NCBI RefSeq assembly: GCF_000005505.3
Contig: NC_016133.3
Location: forward strand, 32,450,737-32,514,736
DNA length: 64,000 bases
Reading direction: 5' to 3'
DNA from: Brachypodium distachyon
Taxonomy: Eukaryota; Streptophyta; Magnoliopsida; Poales; Poaceae
Part shown: one piece after another, positions 45,701 to 57,911 of the stretch
How positions within the stretch are numbered: the stretch's first letter is position 1
How the letters are laid out: every line of letters begins with the position of its first letter
The notes under the pieces: generated by a model
Told to the model about the DNA's origin: nothing
The model's database searches: none
Seen by the model: only the letters and a program-made list of their open reading frames with translations
Made by a program: the position numbers and the translations under genes

Positions 45701-46009
45701 CCGGTTGGAGAAGGCGCCGTCCTGCGCCTGGAGCACCTCGCGCGCGTACTCGGGCGTCGACACGGCGAAGGCGTGGAGCTTGCCCAGCCGGAGGTGGAGG
45801 AGCCCGCCGTACTGCTTTGCCAGCGCCGCCAGCCCGCGGTGGGTCAGCTGGTCCATCATCGTCATGTTGCCGATGATCGGCAGCGGCTTCGGGCCGGGCG
45901 GGAACGGTGCCTTGTTGGCATGGCGCCGGCGCTGCAGCACGAGGAGGAGCACCGAGGCGACGAACAGCCAGCTCAGTGGGTCTTGGAGCCACTCCGCCAT
46001 GGACACCAT
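42723..46009 (-). CDS. F5H: ferulate/coniferaldehyde 5-hydroxylase, cytochrome P450 CYP84A
   Basis: Two exons, 46009-45080 and 43415-42723 (GT-AG intron 45079-43416, 1664 bp), encode 540 residues. F5H is an ER-anchored P450 that hydroxylates C5 of coniferaldehyde, coniferyl alcohol or ferulate, committing flux to syringyl lignin. Seen: N-terminal anchor (PLSWLFVASVLLLVL), proline hinge PFPPGPKPLPIIG, the CYP84-typical NMTMMDQLTHRGLAALAKQY and RADMAFAHYGPFWRQMRKLC, I-helix DVMFGGTETVAS, ExxR in KETLRLHPP, and heme loop FLPFGSGRRSCPG. The end KPSELDMGDVFGLTAPRATR is also CYP84-like. The start at 46009 (MVSMAEWLQDP) is preferred over an in-frame Met 30 bp upstream because grass F5H proteins begin this way. 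The tail after LTCSL is about 13 residues longer than Arabidopsis F5H. No stops or frameshifts; probably functional. Confidence 0.96.
43416..45079 (-). other. F5H intron
   Basis: A single phase-0 intron between the codons for IKAIIM and DVMFGG, the position conserved in Arabidopsis F5H. It is AT-rich. I saw no complete transposon in it. Confidence 0.85.
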
Positions 46010-46147
46010 TGATTTATGATGATACGACGAAGAACGCACGCTCTCTCTTCTGTTTTTTTTTTTATTCTTCTTCCTGTGGGTTTTAGGTTGATGATGTGTT
46101 ATAAGGCTCTTGGAGTAGAGCTGAGGAGAAAGGTTGGGGGTGCCAGG

Positions 46148-46157
46148 TTTATATATA
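46148..46157 (-). promoter_or_regulatory. TATA box of F5H
   Basis: TATATATAAA on the minus strand, about 139 bp before the F5H ATG. A pyrimidine/purine-rich leader (runs of A on the minus strand near 46050-46062) lies between. Confidence 0.7.
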
Positions 46158-46159
46158 GG

Positions 46160-48482
46160 TTGGAGGAGTAGGTGGGGGGCGAGAGATGTTCATATTAGGT
46201 GGTAACGCAATTTCCTTTTTAACCTTGTATATTTCTTTCCTAGCCACGAGGAAGAGGTGGATTAGGATGGCAATGCAAATACAATTGCTAGTGGAAAGGG
46301 CTGGTGTATAGTAGAAAGATGATTTGGATATACATTTGTCATAATAAAGCAATCAAGTACAGTACATGGAGTATCCTAAACCTGGCCTGTTTGTTAAGTT
46401 TGCGAGTAAATATCTAGTGGAAACCCAAAGCTTTGTGCTTGCCTATTCCCAGATGTTCGACCGAGGCAAAGAGAGTGTGTAACGAGCTAATAGCTCAAGA
46501 GTTAGCGCAATTAGATAGGAGGGGATTTGCACTCTGTTGGAGTATGTGTGTGGGCGTCCGCCTAGCTTGATGCGCCCTCTCGCACAATTAAGTGCTCGCA
46601 ATTAATATTTTTTTTGTATTTAGTCTACAAAATTAATTCTGCATTTAATGCTGTAAAAAATCTGCATTTAAAGGAAATTTATTATTATTAGAGAAAAATA
46701 TACTAGTTTGCTTCCATAGAAAGCAAAGTTTGTTTCCAATGTAACTCACATTGTTTCGGTTGCTGTTGGGTATTGCTTCTATATAAAGAATTTTTTTGGG
46801 AAAACAAATTCTGGATATAAATCTTTCCTACTTATAAAGATTGAAGTTGGTGGTCGTCCGTTCACTCTTTTCAAACTTTCTTTTCTTGCCCCTGACAGGT
46901 CAGACTACATATGTAAGATTCTTCTACTTTCCAATCCCATGGGTCTGTACGTAGTTTAAATCCACTAAAGCCTGACATCAGGCTTTAATGACATTGTCAC
47001 GTAATCTGACCCATAATCTAATTATCATGGTGTTGTTGACATGTTGTTGGTAAAAAAAAATCTTCATAATTTCATAGCAAGGCATGGGCACTGTGCTAGT
47101 AAGACTAATAACCCAAGAAAAATATGTTCCCCTTCTGTTTTTCTCGTTGAAAGTTTAAAAGTAAATCACATCGTATTGTTGGGGTATATTTTCCCTATAT
47201 ATGGGTTTGGTCGTGAATCATGTGTGATGATGACTAGGTCAACGAAACCTCATGTGATCAACTGCCAATAAGGATAAGTCAACCGAATGAGGATCGATAC
47301 TAAAGTCAACAAGTTAAAGAACTAGCCAAAGAAATAAGTCCACCGCCATATTCCACAAAGTATGGACCAAACTAAACCACTTTGTCCCGACTTAGTGATT
47401 TCTCTCTTACCTCAAGGGTAGTCTTGGTTCTATGTTAACTATCTCTACTCTATAAATACCCCGCAAGGGGAGTGTGATAATTCAATCATCAGTTGCGTTT
47501 TGTATCGATGGAATCGGATTCGAGGGACCTGGTATGGCTTAGACAGATGGGCGAGTGTCATGGAACATTGAGTCCATATTGGGAAGCTGCTTACAACTCG
47601 AGTTGTTAGACAAGCACTCTACGAGCGTGCAAACCTATTTCCGAAACATTGAGATGTCAAAATTGACGAGTGTTTTTTTTTTCAAAAAGGAAATTTGACG
47701 AGTGTATAGTGACCATCTCTAATGAGGCCATCACACACAACCAACACCTCGGACCCTTGAACATCGACGCCCCTAATATATACTAGTGATGTTAAACGAC
47801 ATGGGAATTCCATGATGTTTGAAGACATAGTTCCGCCGAATAAACCCCCACCACAGCCTAGCACTTGCCTACCACAAGCAACGTCACATGCAAAAGTGAG
47901 AAGAAAAGCAAGGACTTGAAACCTAGCTACGAACAATAACTCAAGGCCAAAACACTATAAAAATGGAGGAAACACGGTCACACTCACCGACCCACTTGCA
48001 GCGGCGCTTCCTCATGTACTCGAAGACGGAGAACTTTCATCGTTGTCACCAGAAGCCACCAAAAGCATCAATATAACTACATGTTGAGCTCACTCATGAT
48101 CTCCAAGAGTTTCATGCTTCGCACAAAATTCGAGCTTTGATCGAATCCTCGATCTTTGTCCCCATTAGTACCAATTGAGGACCAATTAATCATATGCAAC
48201 ATCAAAAGGGTTCAGCTCCGTGGAAGAAGGAGTACCGATATACAACATTGCCTCCTACCCAAACTTGTGGCCATAATGGATGCACTAATGTAGTTCAATC
48301 AGTTCTTACGCCATCATACGTTGGTTTGATATATCCCGAATGCACCGACGCCTCCATCTCAACCATTCCTCCTCGAACTTGCAAGAGCCAATGAAGCCCT
48401 ACCAGAGGAGGCAAGCCAAGTAACTAGGTTGTTGCAAGCCACCAAAGGAGCACGCCTCAAAATATAATTAACATGGCAAGGG
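46160..48482. other. F5H upstream region and unassigned DNA
   Basis: Up to about 47000 this is the F5H upstream region. It contains a 22-bp hairpin at 46966-46987 (taaagcctga, ca, tcaggcttta). Around 47178-47640 the sequence has an LTR-like look (tgttggggtatattttcc start, ctctataaatacccc TATA near 47452), but no partner or target duplication was found. No gene recognised. Confidence 0.4.
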
Positions 48483-49786
48483 TGAAAGATCGATATGGTC
48501 GACTAGAGGGGGGGGGGGGTTGAATAGGCAAGTAACAATTACTTTTTTTTTTCACTTTTAAGGGATACAAGCATCAATACATGGGTTCACTAAAACGTCT
48601 AAATGATGAACACCTCTAGTATGATACAATAGCCAAAGCAACAAGATAAACAATTAAGATTAGCAAGTAAGTAAAGGGACAAGAATGATACCACACGGAA
48701 AACGAAGATTTATCCCGAAGTTTCACCTTTTGGGGAGGTGTTCATCTCCGTTTGGAGGAGTGCCCTACCACAAAGGTAGAGGCGCCACAAAGACTCACTT
48801 TCTCCTCTCACAACACCACAAAGGCGAGGTAAACTCCACTAAGTGGCTTCCTTGAGGGCGAACGCCAACCCTTACAAACTTGACCAGGGCTCACTCCACA
48901 ACTAAATTGGAAGCTCCCAATCTGAGGATAAGGGCACGTCTCCATAACTTAATTGGAGGCTCCTCCCCGAATCCACAAGCACCCCGACCCCAAGGATGTG
49001 GCCTTGAGTAGACTATCCGGCTAGGGCTCCAAAATCTCAATAGTAACAAAATCCACAAAGGAAACAAGGGGAATCAACCTTTTGCTTTGGTGAAACCCTA
49101 GATCTATGTCTTCTCCTCCAATCCTCAAAGTATCAACAAGAGGGGGGCTCTATGGAGGGAGATCTAGCACTTTGAAGCTTTAGTAATGGTGTGGAGAGAG
49201 TTTGCCTTTGGTTGAATTCATCCCGAGGTAGGGGATGACTATTTAAGGGGGGGGGGGGATCTAACCATTATGCACTGAGTCTGCCAGGGGTGGAAGTTCC
49301 GCCGATTTGGGGGGTGTTCCGGTACCCTGGAAGTCCCACCCTTGTTCCGGTACCCCGGAAGTTCCACCCTTGTTCCGGTCCAACTTCCGCAATTTTCACA
49401 AGAAGTCACAAAAGCATCACGGAGGTAGGACGGATGTTGGCCAGAACTTCCGGGCCGGGCCTGGGATAGACTTGGGAACACAATTAGACTTTGGGTGGCT
49501 CTCTCTCGTACGTGTAGGCTTTATGTGGGTGCAAATATGGTAGATTTGCATATGTGAAGTTGATTCACCCATTACTTTCGCATGTAGACTCCCTCTTAAT
49601 AGTACGGAGTCCTACGACTCAATTAAATAAAAAAGCTGCTAAACACCTTACGCTTCTTTCATTTTTTAGGGCAACGAATCGTCTTGTGCCATTTAATCTC
49701 AAATCTGAAATACTCAAGCACACGATTAGTCCACTAATCATGTTTTCATGAACACCAAAACACTTAGGGATTGAAATGCCCTTTCA
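48483..49786. mobile_element. solo LTR, 1304 bp
   Basis: Starts TGAAAG (tgaaagatcgatatggtcga) and ends CTTTCA, a perfect 6-bp inverted terminus. It is flanked by the 5-bp duplication aaggg (48478-48482 and 49787-49791). It has no second LTR and no internal coding region, so recombination between LTRs has removed the rest. It contains two poly-G runs (about 48508-48519 and 49247-49258). The family could not be named. Confidence 0.88.
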
Positions 49787-49791
49787 AAGGG

Positions 49792-50300
49792 TTAGTGTAT
49801 ACATTTGCGCCTTTAAACAAATAAATGGTTTATTTTCGAAATATGAGGGGGAACCTGAAAAATTCTTCATGGTTTCGAGGAGTTCAAGATAATGAAAAAG
49901 CATAACACGATTGGCTCATACATTAGCAGAATTGCAATGAGGAATTTACAATATTTGGATGTGTCATGTCTTTAAAGTCCTCCTGCATTTATGATCACCT
50001 TTCATCGGTTATATTCATGTTATCACTTTTTTTGTACCAAAATCGTATTATTGCGTGATCCATAAAGCTATCAGTCCCCCACTAAAGAAGAAACCAATAC
50101 ACGAATACAATGTAGGGTTTCACAATTTCTAAAAACAAAAATTGGAACTTATTTTATAGGGAGCAAATCAGAATAATATATTTTTATATACTATGTTGTG
50201 TATGTTCTTCTGAAAACACTACTGAAATATGCATGCATTTCTATGGATAATATAAATTGGACTACTCATTATTGATAACTCAGACTAAAAGCCACTGTTA
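49792..50300. other. AT-rich intergenic DNA
   Basis: No ORF, repeat or RNA gene that I can support. Confidence 0.5.
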
Positions 50301-50305
50301 TATAT

Positions 50306-50882
50306 TGTTGTTGGTCTAGAAAACAACAGGAGTAAGGGGTGCCAATGCTCGATGGCACAAGTGCGAGAATAGAATGCAGGGTGTGTACGCCGGCCTTATA
50401 GCGAAGGTCGCCGTACACTTGGACAAGTTGACACATCGATATTTTTTTAATAGGTTCGGTCGACCCTGGGGGTATGACTTAGTCCTATGTTAGGAGAGGC
50501 ATCGAGGGGGTCGTTAGCCAGGTGTTTGGGCCGAACTCCTCTTCCCAAATCACCGATGGCGAGAGATCTCTAAGGGCCGCCTCGGACTTGGGCCGAACTT
50601 ATCTTCCCAAGTAGCGAGGTTGGGATACCCTCGAGACTCTAACCTGATCCCTCTACTTCGAGTCAAGGTCGTACTAGACGGCCCGGAACCTCAAAACTAG
50701 GCTTCCTAAGTCGCGTCCCTGAGGTCGAGTCGAGACTAGACCCCAAGCACTCGAGAGCGGGCTCCTTAGGTTGCTCTAGCCCTCTCCCCTTTGATCTTAT
50801 TCCAATGGAGAGTGAATGATACATGCCCCCATGGGGGGGGTATTTATAGCCTAGGGGTAGATGACAAAAGACCATGGCTACC
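50306..50882 (-). repeat. element 2 3' LTR, truncated in U3
   Basis: Aligns with 62195-62773 of the 5' LTR. The remaining 250 bp (62774-63023 in the other copy) are missing, so the 5' part of U3 is absent. Confidence 0.85.
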
Positions 50883-50884
50883 AT

Positions 50885-51420
50885 AGGTAGGTTTTATGAG
50901 GAAACCGGGCCTAGGTGGGCTTCCTTGTGAGATACTCGTAGTTTCGGGAGTGACCTTCGAGACATTGCGTTGGGGAAGCCATCGGCTAGGTAATCTTCCT
51001 CGAGGAGGAAGATAGACCTAGGTGGCTTGTTACACAAAATTTGTGGCTTTTTGAGCTTTGGCGCATCCCAAGGGCTCCTAGGAATTTTTTCTGCGGAAAA
51101 TTAGGGCCTTAGAATTTTCGGCGCGGAGAACCACCGGCTAGGTTGGTTTCTCGATGAGAAACCAAGCCCAGGTGGGTTCCTTTGCGAGGGTTTGCCGGTC
51201 ATGAGGTTTATTTCCGAGGAAACGGACACTTCCTGAGGTCTCCCCGGTGAGAAACCATGGCCATGAAGGCTTTTCTTGCAAAATTTTGAAGTCGGGGGAC
51301 TCCTTTTGCAAGATAATGAAGCTGCAAGGGTGTACTTGTGAATTTTGGATTTTTTGAGGGTCTCTACGCGAATTTTCAAGCCGCCAAGGGACAACTTGTG
51401 AATTCCCGCGTCTTGGGGGG
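50885..51420. repeat. degenerate short-motif array next to the truncated LTR of element 2
   Basis: Variants of gaggaaaccgggcctaggtg and gtgggttcctttgcgag recur about every 45-60 bp (for example near 50895, 50985, 51125, 51160, 51205, 51245), then shift to aattttgaagtcgggggact and its variants. It ends in a run of about 17 G near 51416-51432. Divergence is high, and the unit boundaries are my estimate. Confidence 0.5.
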
Positions 51421-51952
51421 GGGGGGGGGGGTTCTGGAAAGAAAATCCTCACTCTGGGCTGCCCATTGCGCCACGACGTACTCCTGGGCCGCGCTTGGCC
51501 TCATGGGCCTCCCGGGCGTGTGGGCTGCACCCGACCGGGCTTGGGAGGCCTCTTCTCTTCATTCATTTTTTTTGTTTGCGCTCGTTATTGGGCCGAGGCC
51601 CACCTCGCCACCTGGCCCGCATAACGGTTCAGTGGTTAAGTGAAGCGATCGGGCGGTCGTGGTTGCGCCGGCGCCCTAGATCCGACGGACCGTGGCCTTC
51701 TTCTTCCTTTGTATGGGACAAAAAAGGAGGCCGTCCTCCCTTCTTCTTTCGTAGGGGGCACCGGTGCCAGGGATGACGCCGGCGGCCATGGGGCTCGGCC
51801 AGGACAGCGCGGACCAGTCCCGTCCTTCCCTTTTGCTTCTTTTTCCCTTTTCTCCCTTGCTTTTGTCTTGGCTTGGCACAGAGCCTGTCCTCAAGCCGGG
51901 GACGTGTCGATTTTTGGGTGGTCGGACCAGGACGCCGAGGGGGACCATTGGC

Positions 51953-51962
51953 CTATAAAATG
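51953..51962 (+). promoter_or_regulatory. TATA box for the accessory gene of element 2
   Basis: CTATAAAATG on the plus strand, just after an inverted CCAAT (attgg). It lies about 970 bp before the first good ATG (52924), with a probable 5' intron ending at the acceptor cttcttgtag (52909-52918). Confidence 0.5.
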
Positions 51963-52923
51963 GAGCTGCGGGAGACTTGGGAGGCTACGCCCACTCCCGT
52001 TTCCTCCCCTTCCGGTGCCGAAAACGAGCTCGGTGGCACCCGAAGGACAGGACGGGACCGGTGGAGACTAGGATCTCCTTGGGAGCGCGTAGCCGTTCAG
52101 GAGGTTGCCCAGCCCACCGCGGGTGTTCAAGATTGTTAGAGCTTCGTGGGGGTCAAGCTTCTGCCGGGCGTCGGGCTTTGAACGCTGCCGGCGCTACTTG
52201 CAGTTCGAGCCGCGTCGCGGCGGTGCACGGGTGCTCCTGTGTCCCTGTCGGGGTGAGCCGTGGCCGCGACTTCCTTCTTGTTGTTGTAGGACGCCGTTAA
52301 TGTGGGCCTCGGTGAGTCACCGGCCGGGTATTAGGGAGGCGAGGGCGCGGCTGGGGAGCCGCGAGCGCCGCGTCGGGGTGCGTTCCAGGAGCAGCGGTCG
52401 TGGTGACGGCGCGTATGGGCATGGCCATGACGCCTGCGGATCGTCATGGCACCGGGGCCGCCGGGGGCACGTCCGGGGCGCGCACGCGACACTGGGCACG
52501 CTGGGCGCGGCCAGGGAGCACAAGGCTCATGCCGCCTTGGCGTGCGGTGCGTGCGCAGCGAGGGCGTGCGAGGCGACAATGCTCGGGACGCGCCGGTCGC
52601 GGCTGGTGCCGAACACTGAGGGTGACGCGGGCGAGGAGTTGCATCGACGCCTGGAGAGTGCAGCTGGGGCGAGCTTGGGGCGCCCGGTCGTTCGGTCAAA
52701 CAACTCGCGTGTCGCCTTTGGACTTCTCCCTTCCCTTTTTTTTGTTTTGCCACTAGGGTAGGTCTAGCCGGCTGGGCCGTACTCGGGCTTCGGCCTTCGG
52801 GGGGATTCTCCTTTTTTTTAATGGCGACCGTGCGTGACCTTGCGACGTGGATTTTCCCTAGTTGCTTTCCTTAGGAATTTTTTACAACTTGTACTAATCC
52901 CTTGGCTCCTTCTTGTAGGTGAG

Positions 52924-55640
52924 ATGGCGGGATCCGACGTGGAGCGTCGTGACGGCGCCGGCGGGAGCGTCGAGAGGGAGGCCTCCCACGGGAGCGGTGC
53001 GGAGGCACGAGCGTCGGGGGGCAAGCCATGGAGATCGAAGAAGGTCACACGCCCGGAGAGAGGACCTCGACCTGAGCCGTATCCGGTCGTGCCGAGACGG
53101 GTTCCCGACATCCTTCCGGCGTCAGTGACGACCGAGAAGGACTTGTCAGAGCTTGTGGAGGCGGGCTACTTCCGCAAGGGCCTTGCCTCGCTTCCTGACT
53201 AGGGTGAGCTTCGACTGGAGCCGAAGAGGCGTCGACGGCACATCGTCTTGTTTACCAGCTGGTTTCACGCCGGACTGTGCCTTCCCGTACACCCGTTCCT
53301 GCTGGAGTTCCTGGATACCTATGGTATCGAGTTGGCGCAGTTGCTTCCTTCGGCGATCCTACGTCTGAACGTGTTCAGGTGGCTTTGTGAGACCGTCTTG
53401 CGGGAGCCTCCGACCATGAGGTTGTTCTTGTTGCTGTTCACTGTCCACGTGGAGGAGCGTCGTACCCCCGACGAGAGTACTTGGAGTGTTTGGGTCGGTC
53501 GCCGTGAGGCTCCGTCCCGGCTTCCATGACGAGTTCCCCCTGATGCCGGCCAAGAGCGCAGTGCGTTTGTTCGACGGGTGGGACTCGCAGTGGTTCTTCC
53601 TCGACGTTTCGGAGACGAGTTTGCGTCACTCCGATAGGTCCCTCGACACTCTGGGCCTGGGGGGGCTTCGGGATGTCATCCGTCCCATGGGCACGTCCTT
53701 GGTCGAGGAGTGGGAGCTTGCAAGGATTAGGTCGGCTCGTTCGGAGCGTAGCTTCCGCGACCTTCTCGAGGGGATGGTGATGGCGGGCCGCTTCATGATG
53801 AGGGCGCGACCACAGGCGGAGTTGGGGATCCCTTGGCTTTTCGTCACCCACGTCATGCGGCTAAGCGTGAGTTTCATGACACTTGAGTCGTTGCTTCAAG
53901 TATTTTTGTTTGCTTGACACTAACCCCGGCTAGTGTTTGTGCTTGTTTTCTAGCGGCTTTCTCTCGAGAGAATGCGGCCAAGTGGCCTTCCCAGATGGTT
54001 GGCTCGGTGGAGCATCGGGCCTACGTCGATACCATTAGTGAGGGGGGATGCCACAACGTCGTGGCGGCGTGCTTCAATGACTTGGTACCGATGCGCCCGG
54101 ATCCCAAGTTCAGGAAGCTCATCAAGGCCGGCGAGCGGTACTCTCGTCTTGCTACTCCGTCGATGATCGCCGTTCGTTCTCACCTTAGAGATACTTGTGG
54201 GAAGGTGAAGCCTCAGGTTGTGCTTGGGTTGGGTGTGCCAGTGGCCCCAATGCCCAAGATCCCTCGTCCTCCGAGTTCACGCAAGAGGACGGCTCCTTCT
54301 CCTGACCTTGCCGACGTGGCTGAGTCGAGGTCTCCCTTGAGAGAGTCCATGGACATGCACCTAGCCGGGAAGATCGACATTGAGAAGATCCTGCCTCCGT
54401 CGCCTCACGAGCGCGCGGTTTTCGCCCAGAGGACCGGGCTTCATCTTGTGGTGGAGACCTCCTCGAAAGCCAGTGGCGTGGGTGTTACGGTGTTCTCTTT
54501 GGCTCGGGGGCCTGTCGAGGAGGAGCTTCCTGCCACCAGTGAGTGCGCGCGCGTTGAGCGTTTTAATTCCCTTTCGGGAATGTTCTCACGGGGCTTTCTT
54601 GTCTTGTTTCAGGTACGGGGCCTGCGGCGCCTGATGCTCCCGAGGCCGAGCCCCCGATTCCGGAGGAGGGAGAGGTGCTTCTGAGGACCGAGGGAGGAGT
54701 GAGAGACCCGCTCGAGGCGTTGGAGCTTGTGTGTCCGCTTTCCTCGTCTCCCTTCTTGCTAGGTCTATTTTGTCGGTCAGCGCTCATGATTTCTCTTCTT
54801 TTGCTAGGTGAGAGGCTTGGTCGAGGCCATGGGCACTCTTCCCGCTCTCAAGGCTAAGGTTGGGGTGCTTTCGGCGGCTTGGACACCGAGACCACGAAGG
54901 CCACCCTTGCCCTGAGTTAGTTGGCTTCGGAGAGGGCGCGGTGGGAGGCCATCGAGACTGAGCTTTCTTGGGTGTCGGCGGAGCTTGCGGCCATGGAGGC
55001 GAGGGCTCACCTTGCCGAGGAGGGCTAGAAGGATGCGATCGCGAAGACCCGTCGTGCCGAGGAGGACTTGGTGGTGGCCAGCCTCAACGTGGAGCACGCT
55101 CAAGCGGAGGTCGCCTCCCTCAAGGCGGAGTCGGAGGACGCCGGGTTCGAACCGATGTTCGCCCCTCATGCTCGCGCCCCCTCAGACAACCGTTCGGAGG
55201 TGGTCTCGCTCCTGTTCTCCCAGGCTTCGGAGATTCGAGAGATGATACTCTGTTTGAAGGGCTCCCCTCAGCCGGATCTTCCCCCGTGTCGTACGACGGA
55301 TGAGGCGAGTAGGGTGCTCACTTCACAGGTGGAGCTCCTTGAGCCCACCGTGAAGAGGTGCCTTCTGAGTACGAGTGCTCGACTTGTTTCGTCGGCAGTC
55401 GTGACTGTCCTGGACGGCGGTGCCGGGACGAGTGGACTTGAGGGTGAGATGACTCACGGGGCGAAGAAGTTTCTGGCGGACCAGGGAGCTCCTCTTCGCA
55501 CTCTGGTTCGACGCTTCGTGCATTGCTTGAGCCTGCTCTTCAGGAGAGCGACGTTGGGGCTTGAGTCTTGTTGCCTTTTGAGGCGACAAGGTACCCCAGC
55601 TGCTTACTTATGCGATGTTGCATATCCACTTATGACATAG
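52924..55640 (+). pseudogene. element 2 antisense accessory gene (PF04195-like)
   Basis: Oriented opposite to gag-pol. It begins MAGSDVERRDGAGGS at 52924. The conserved block at about 53250-53395 reads FTSWFHAGLCLPVHPFLLEF, then LDTYGIELAQLLPSAILRLN and WLCE, comparable with the block in element 1. The N-terminal frame has a TAG at about 53200. Further blocks are 53486-53920 (other frame; WFFLDVSE), 53960-54560 with LVPMRPDPKFRKLIKAGERY, and a coiled coil at about 54960-55300 with a TAG near 55027. Introns are likely (acceptor near 53950), but the full model was not resolved. Confidence 0.7.
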
Positions 55641-56734
55641 CCTCATGACTTGCATGTTCTAGGCTTAGACATAGAGGTTGTAAGGCAGCTGTTTTGATGT
55701 GTTTCGTGCTTTGCTATGTAGTCAACATTGTCGGAAATGTCAACTTAGCTCGGCATGTATTTTCTTATGTTTTCACCATGTAGTCAACATTATCGGAAAT
55801 GTTAACTTGGCTCAACATGTGTTCTTTGGAGTACTATATTTCCTTCTTAGCGAAGTACTACATTTCCTCAGTTTATACAGCTCGCAATCGTTCGCTATGA
55901 TCGCACTTTTGCGTAATCAATTGCTGTCGCCGTTGGGATACGACTTGGCTTCGGTGCCTTAGGCCATGGTTACGAGCCATGGATTCTAGTACCCTTGTGG
56001 GGGTCGCTATCGATACGCCGGTAGTGATCCGGACGTTTCGACCTGCCGTTCGGGGAAATTCATGCGGAATTTCCCCTCTTCGGACTTCAGGAAGCTAAGC
56101 TTTCCCGCGATTATTATTGAGCCTTAACTCGGTTACTATCATGCAGGCCCGTGCGCGACGTCTCGCACACGGGTAGCATGGTTCTCCGAGGTAAGTAAGC
56201 TCATGCATAACTCGCTTATTTGCGGTTCCCCTTAAATGCGTTCTAAGGAGCTTCAGGCCCTTGGGGGACTTAGTTTTACTTGGCGGATGGCCTCGAGGCA
56301 CGCTAGGATCCACCAAGGAACGGGTCGCTAGTGGCGACTTATGTCCTAAGACATTTTTAGGTGATGCCTGGGCCAATGTAGGCCTTTCGGCGTCCCTTGG
56401 TGAGCGGCACTGGGGCAGTGACTCGGTTTTGGGGATCGTCCCTTCGCGACATTGCCGCTCGACGGGGTTCCCTTTACGACGGTGGGTCGTATGAGTGTCT
56501 CGTGTCACTCTTATCAAGGTCTCGTTTTTATTGATCCCTCGCTTGCTTGTCTTAAGGTATGGCCTGATGGGCACTTACAAGCCTTATGTAGACGTGGCCT
56601 CGTTGGCGCTTACGATCCCCCAAAGTTTCGTAGGGAAGTGGCCGGTTGGGCGCTGATAGTCTTCTTTTGGGAGCGGCGAGGGTCGTCCTTGAGGTTCCTC
56701 CTTAGGCGTAGAAGCGCCGGCGTTTGTCGCCGTC
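55641..56734. other. non-coding spacer inside element 2
   Basis: Lies between the convergent ends of the accessory gene and the integrase. It includes a direct repeat of gtagtcaacattrtcggaaa (about 55717 and 55780). No coding domain seen. Confidence 0.5.
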
Positions 56735-57911
56735 CTAGGCATGGACGAGGTTTTTGCCTTCCATGTTCTCGAGGTGGTATGCACCATTGCCCAATACCGC
56801 GGCGATGTGGTATGGTCCTTCCCATTTAGGGTCGAGCTTGCACTGGAGTTTTGGGTCGACGTTCTTTTTCAGCACGAGGTCTCCTTGGGAAAAAACTCGT
56901 TCCCGTACCCTCGTGTTGCAGAAGCGTGCGGCGCTCTTCTCGTAGATGGCGTGCCTCATGAGGGTTTTGTCACGAGCTTCTTCTACAAGATCGACTGCCG
57001 TCTTGTGATGCTCTTCATTTTCGATGAAGGCGAGTGGAGTAGCTTCTTGGAGTCTTTCGACTCGAGGTGAGCGGAACTCTATCTCGGCGGAAAGAACTAC
57101 TTCGGCGCCATACACCAAAGAGAATGGTGTTCGGTCCATGGAACGACTTACGGAGGTGCGTATGCCCCAAACCACACTGGCGAGTTCGTCCCCCATGCTC
57201 CTCTTGCCTTGCTGGCCATGTGTTCTACCCTTCGGCGGAGTCCTTGGAGGATTAGTCCATTGGCTCTTTCACATGCGCCGTTGCTCTTGGGGTAGGCCAC
57301 GGATGCGAAGTGCAGCTTGATCTCGAGGCATTCATAGAATTTGATGAATTCCGCACAATCGAACTGTTTGTCGTTGTCCATGGTTAGCTCTCGTGGGACA
57401 CCATATCGACAATGATGTTCTCCCAGAAAAAATTCTAGATGGCCTGTGACGTGATCTTGCCGAGTGGCGCAGTTTCTATCCATTTGGAGAAGTAATCAAT
57501 CGTCACCACGAGGTATTTGCAGCCCCCGATGCATGCAGGGAAAGGCCCGAGAAGGTCCCTTCCCCAGTGTGCAAATGGCCAAGTTATTGGGATATTCTTC
57601 AGGGTCGTCACCGGCGCGTGGATTGACTTAGCAATTTTTTGGCAAGCTTCGCATCTTCGCAATATTGTGATTGCACCTTGCACCATGGTGGGCCAATAGA
57701 ATCCTTGTCGTAAAGCCTTCGCCGCGGTGGCTCTTGGCGCAAGATGATGGCCGCACACTCCGGAGTGGATCTCCTGGAGGAGCTCAGCCCCCTTGTCGGG
57801 AGTACTTGAGTAGCCCGGCCGCACCCTTCTTGTAAAGGATGCCGTCGAGGAGGACGTACATTTTTGCTTTTGCAAGCAGAGTTTTGGCGCTTGGGCCTTC
57901 CGCCTCCTCAT
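56735..57911 (-). pseudogene. element 2 integrase
   Basis: The H2C2 zinc-binding region (EIHSGVCGHHLAPRATAAKA, then CEACQKIAK) is followed by the core: WGRDLLGPFP with the first Asp, TMDNDKQFDCAEF with the second, and PKSNGACERANGLI with Glu. A TAG after ITSQAI (57435) and a frameshift near 57150 break it. The C-terminal part runs 57196-56735 (DRTPFSLVYGAEVVLSAEIE, DPKWEGPYHI). Confidence 0.87.

Noticed and set aside
45245..46012. 255-codon ORF on the plus strand
   Set aside because: It is the complement of F5H exon 1, a GC-rich shadow with no family features.
47178..47640. Possible LTR starting tgttggggtata with a TATA box
   Set aside because: No matching second copy, no CA end and no target duplication could be found.
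52105..52761. 218-codon ORF and its antisense partners
   Set aside because: GC-rich stretch of element 2 with Arg/Ala/Gly bias in every frame and no conserved block.
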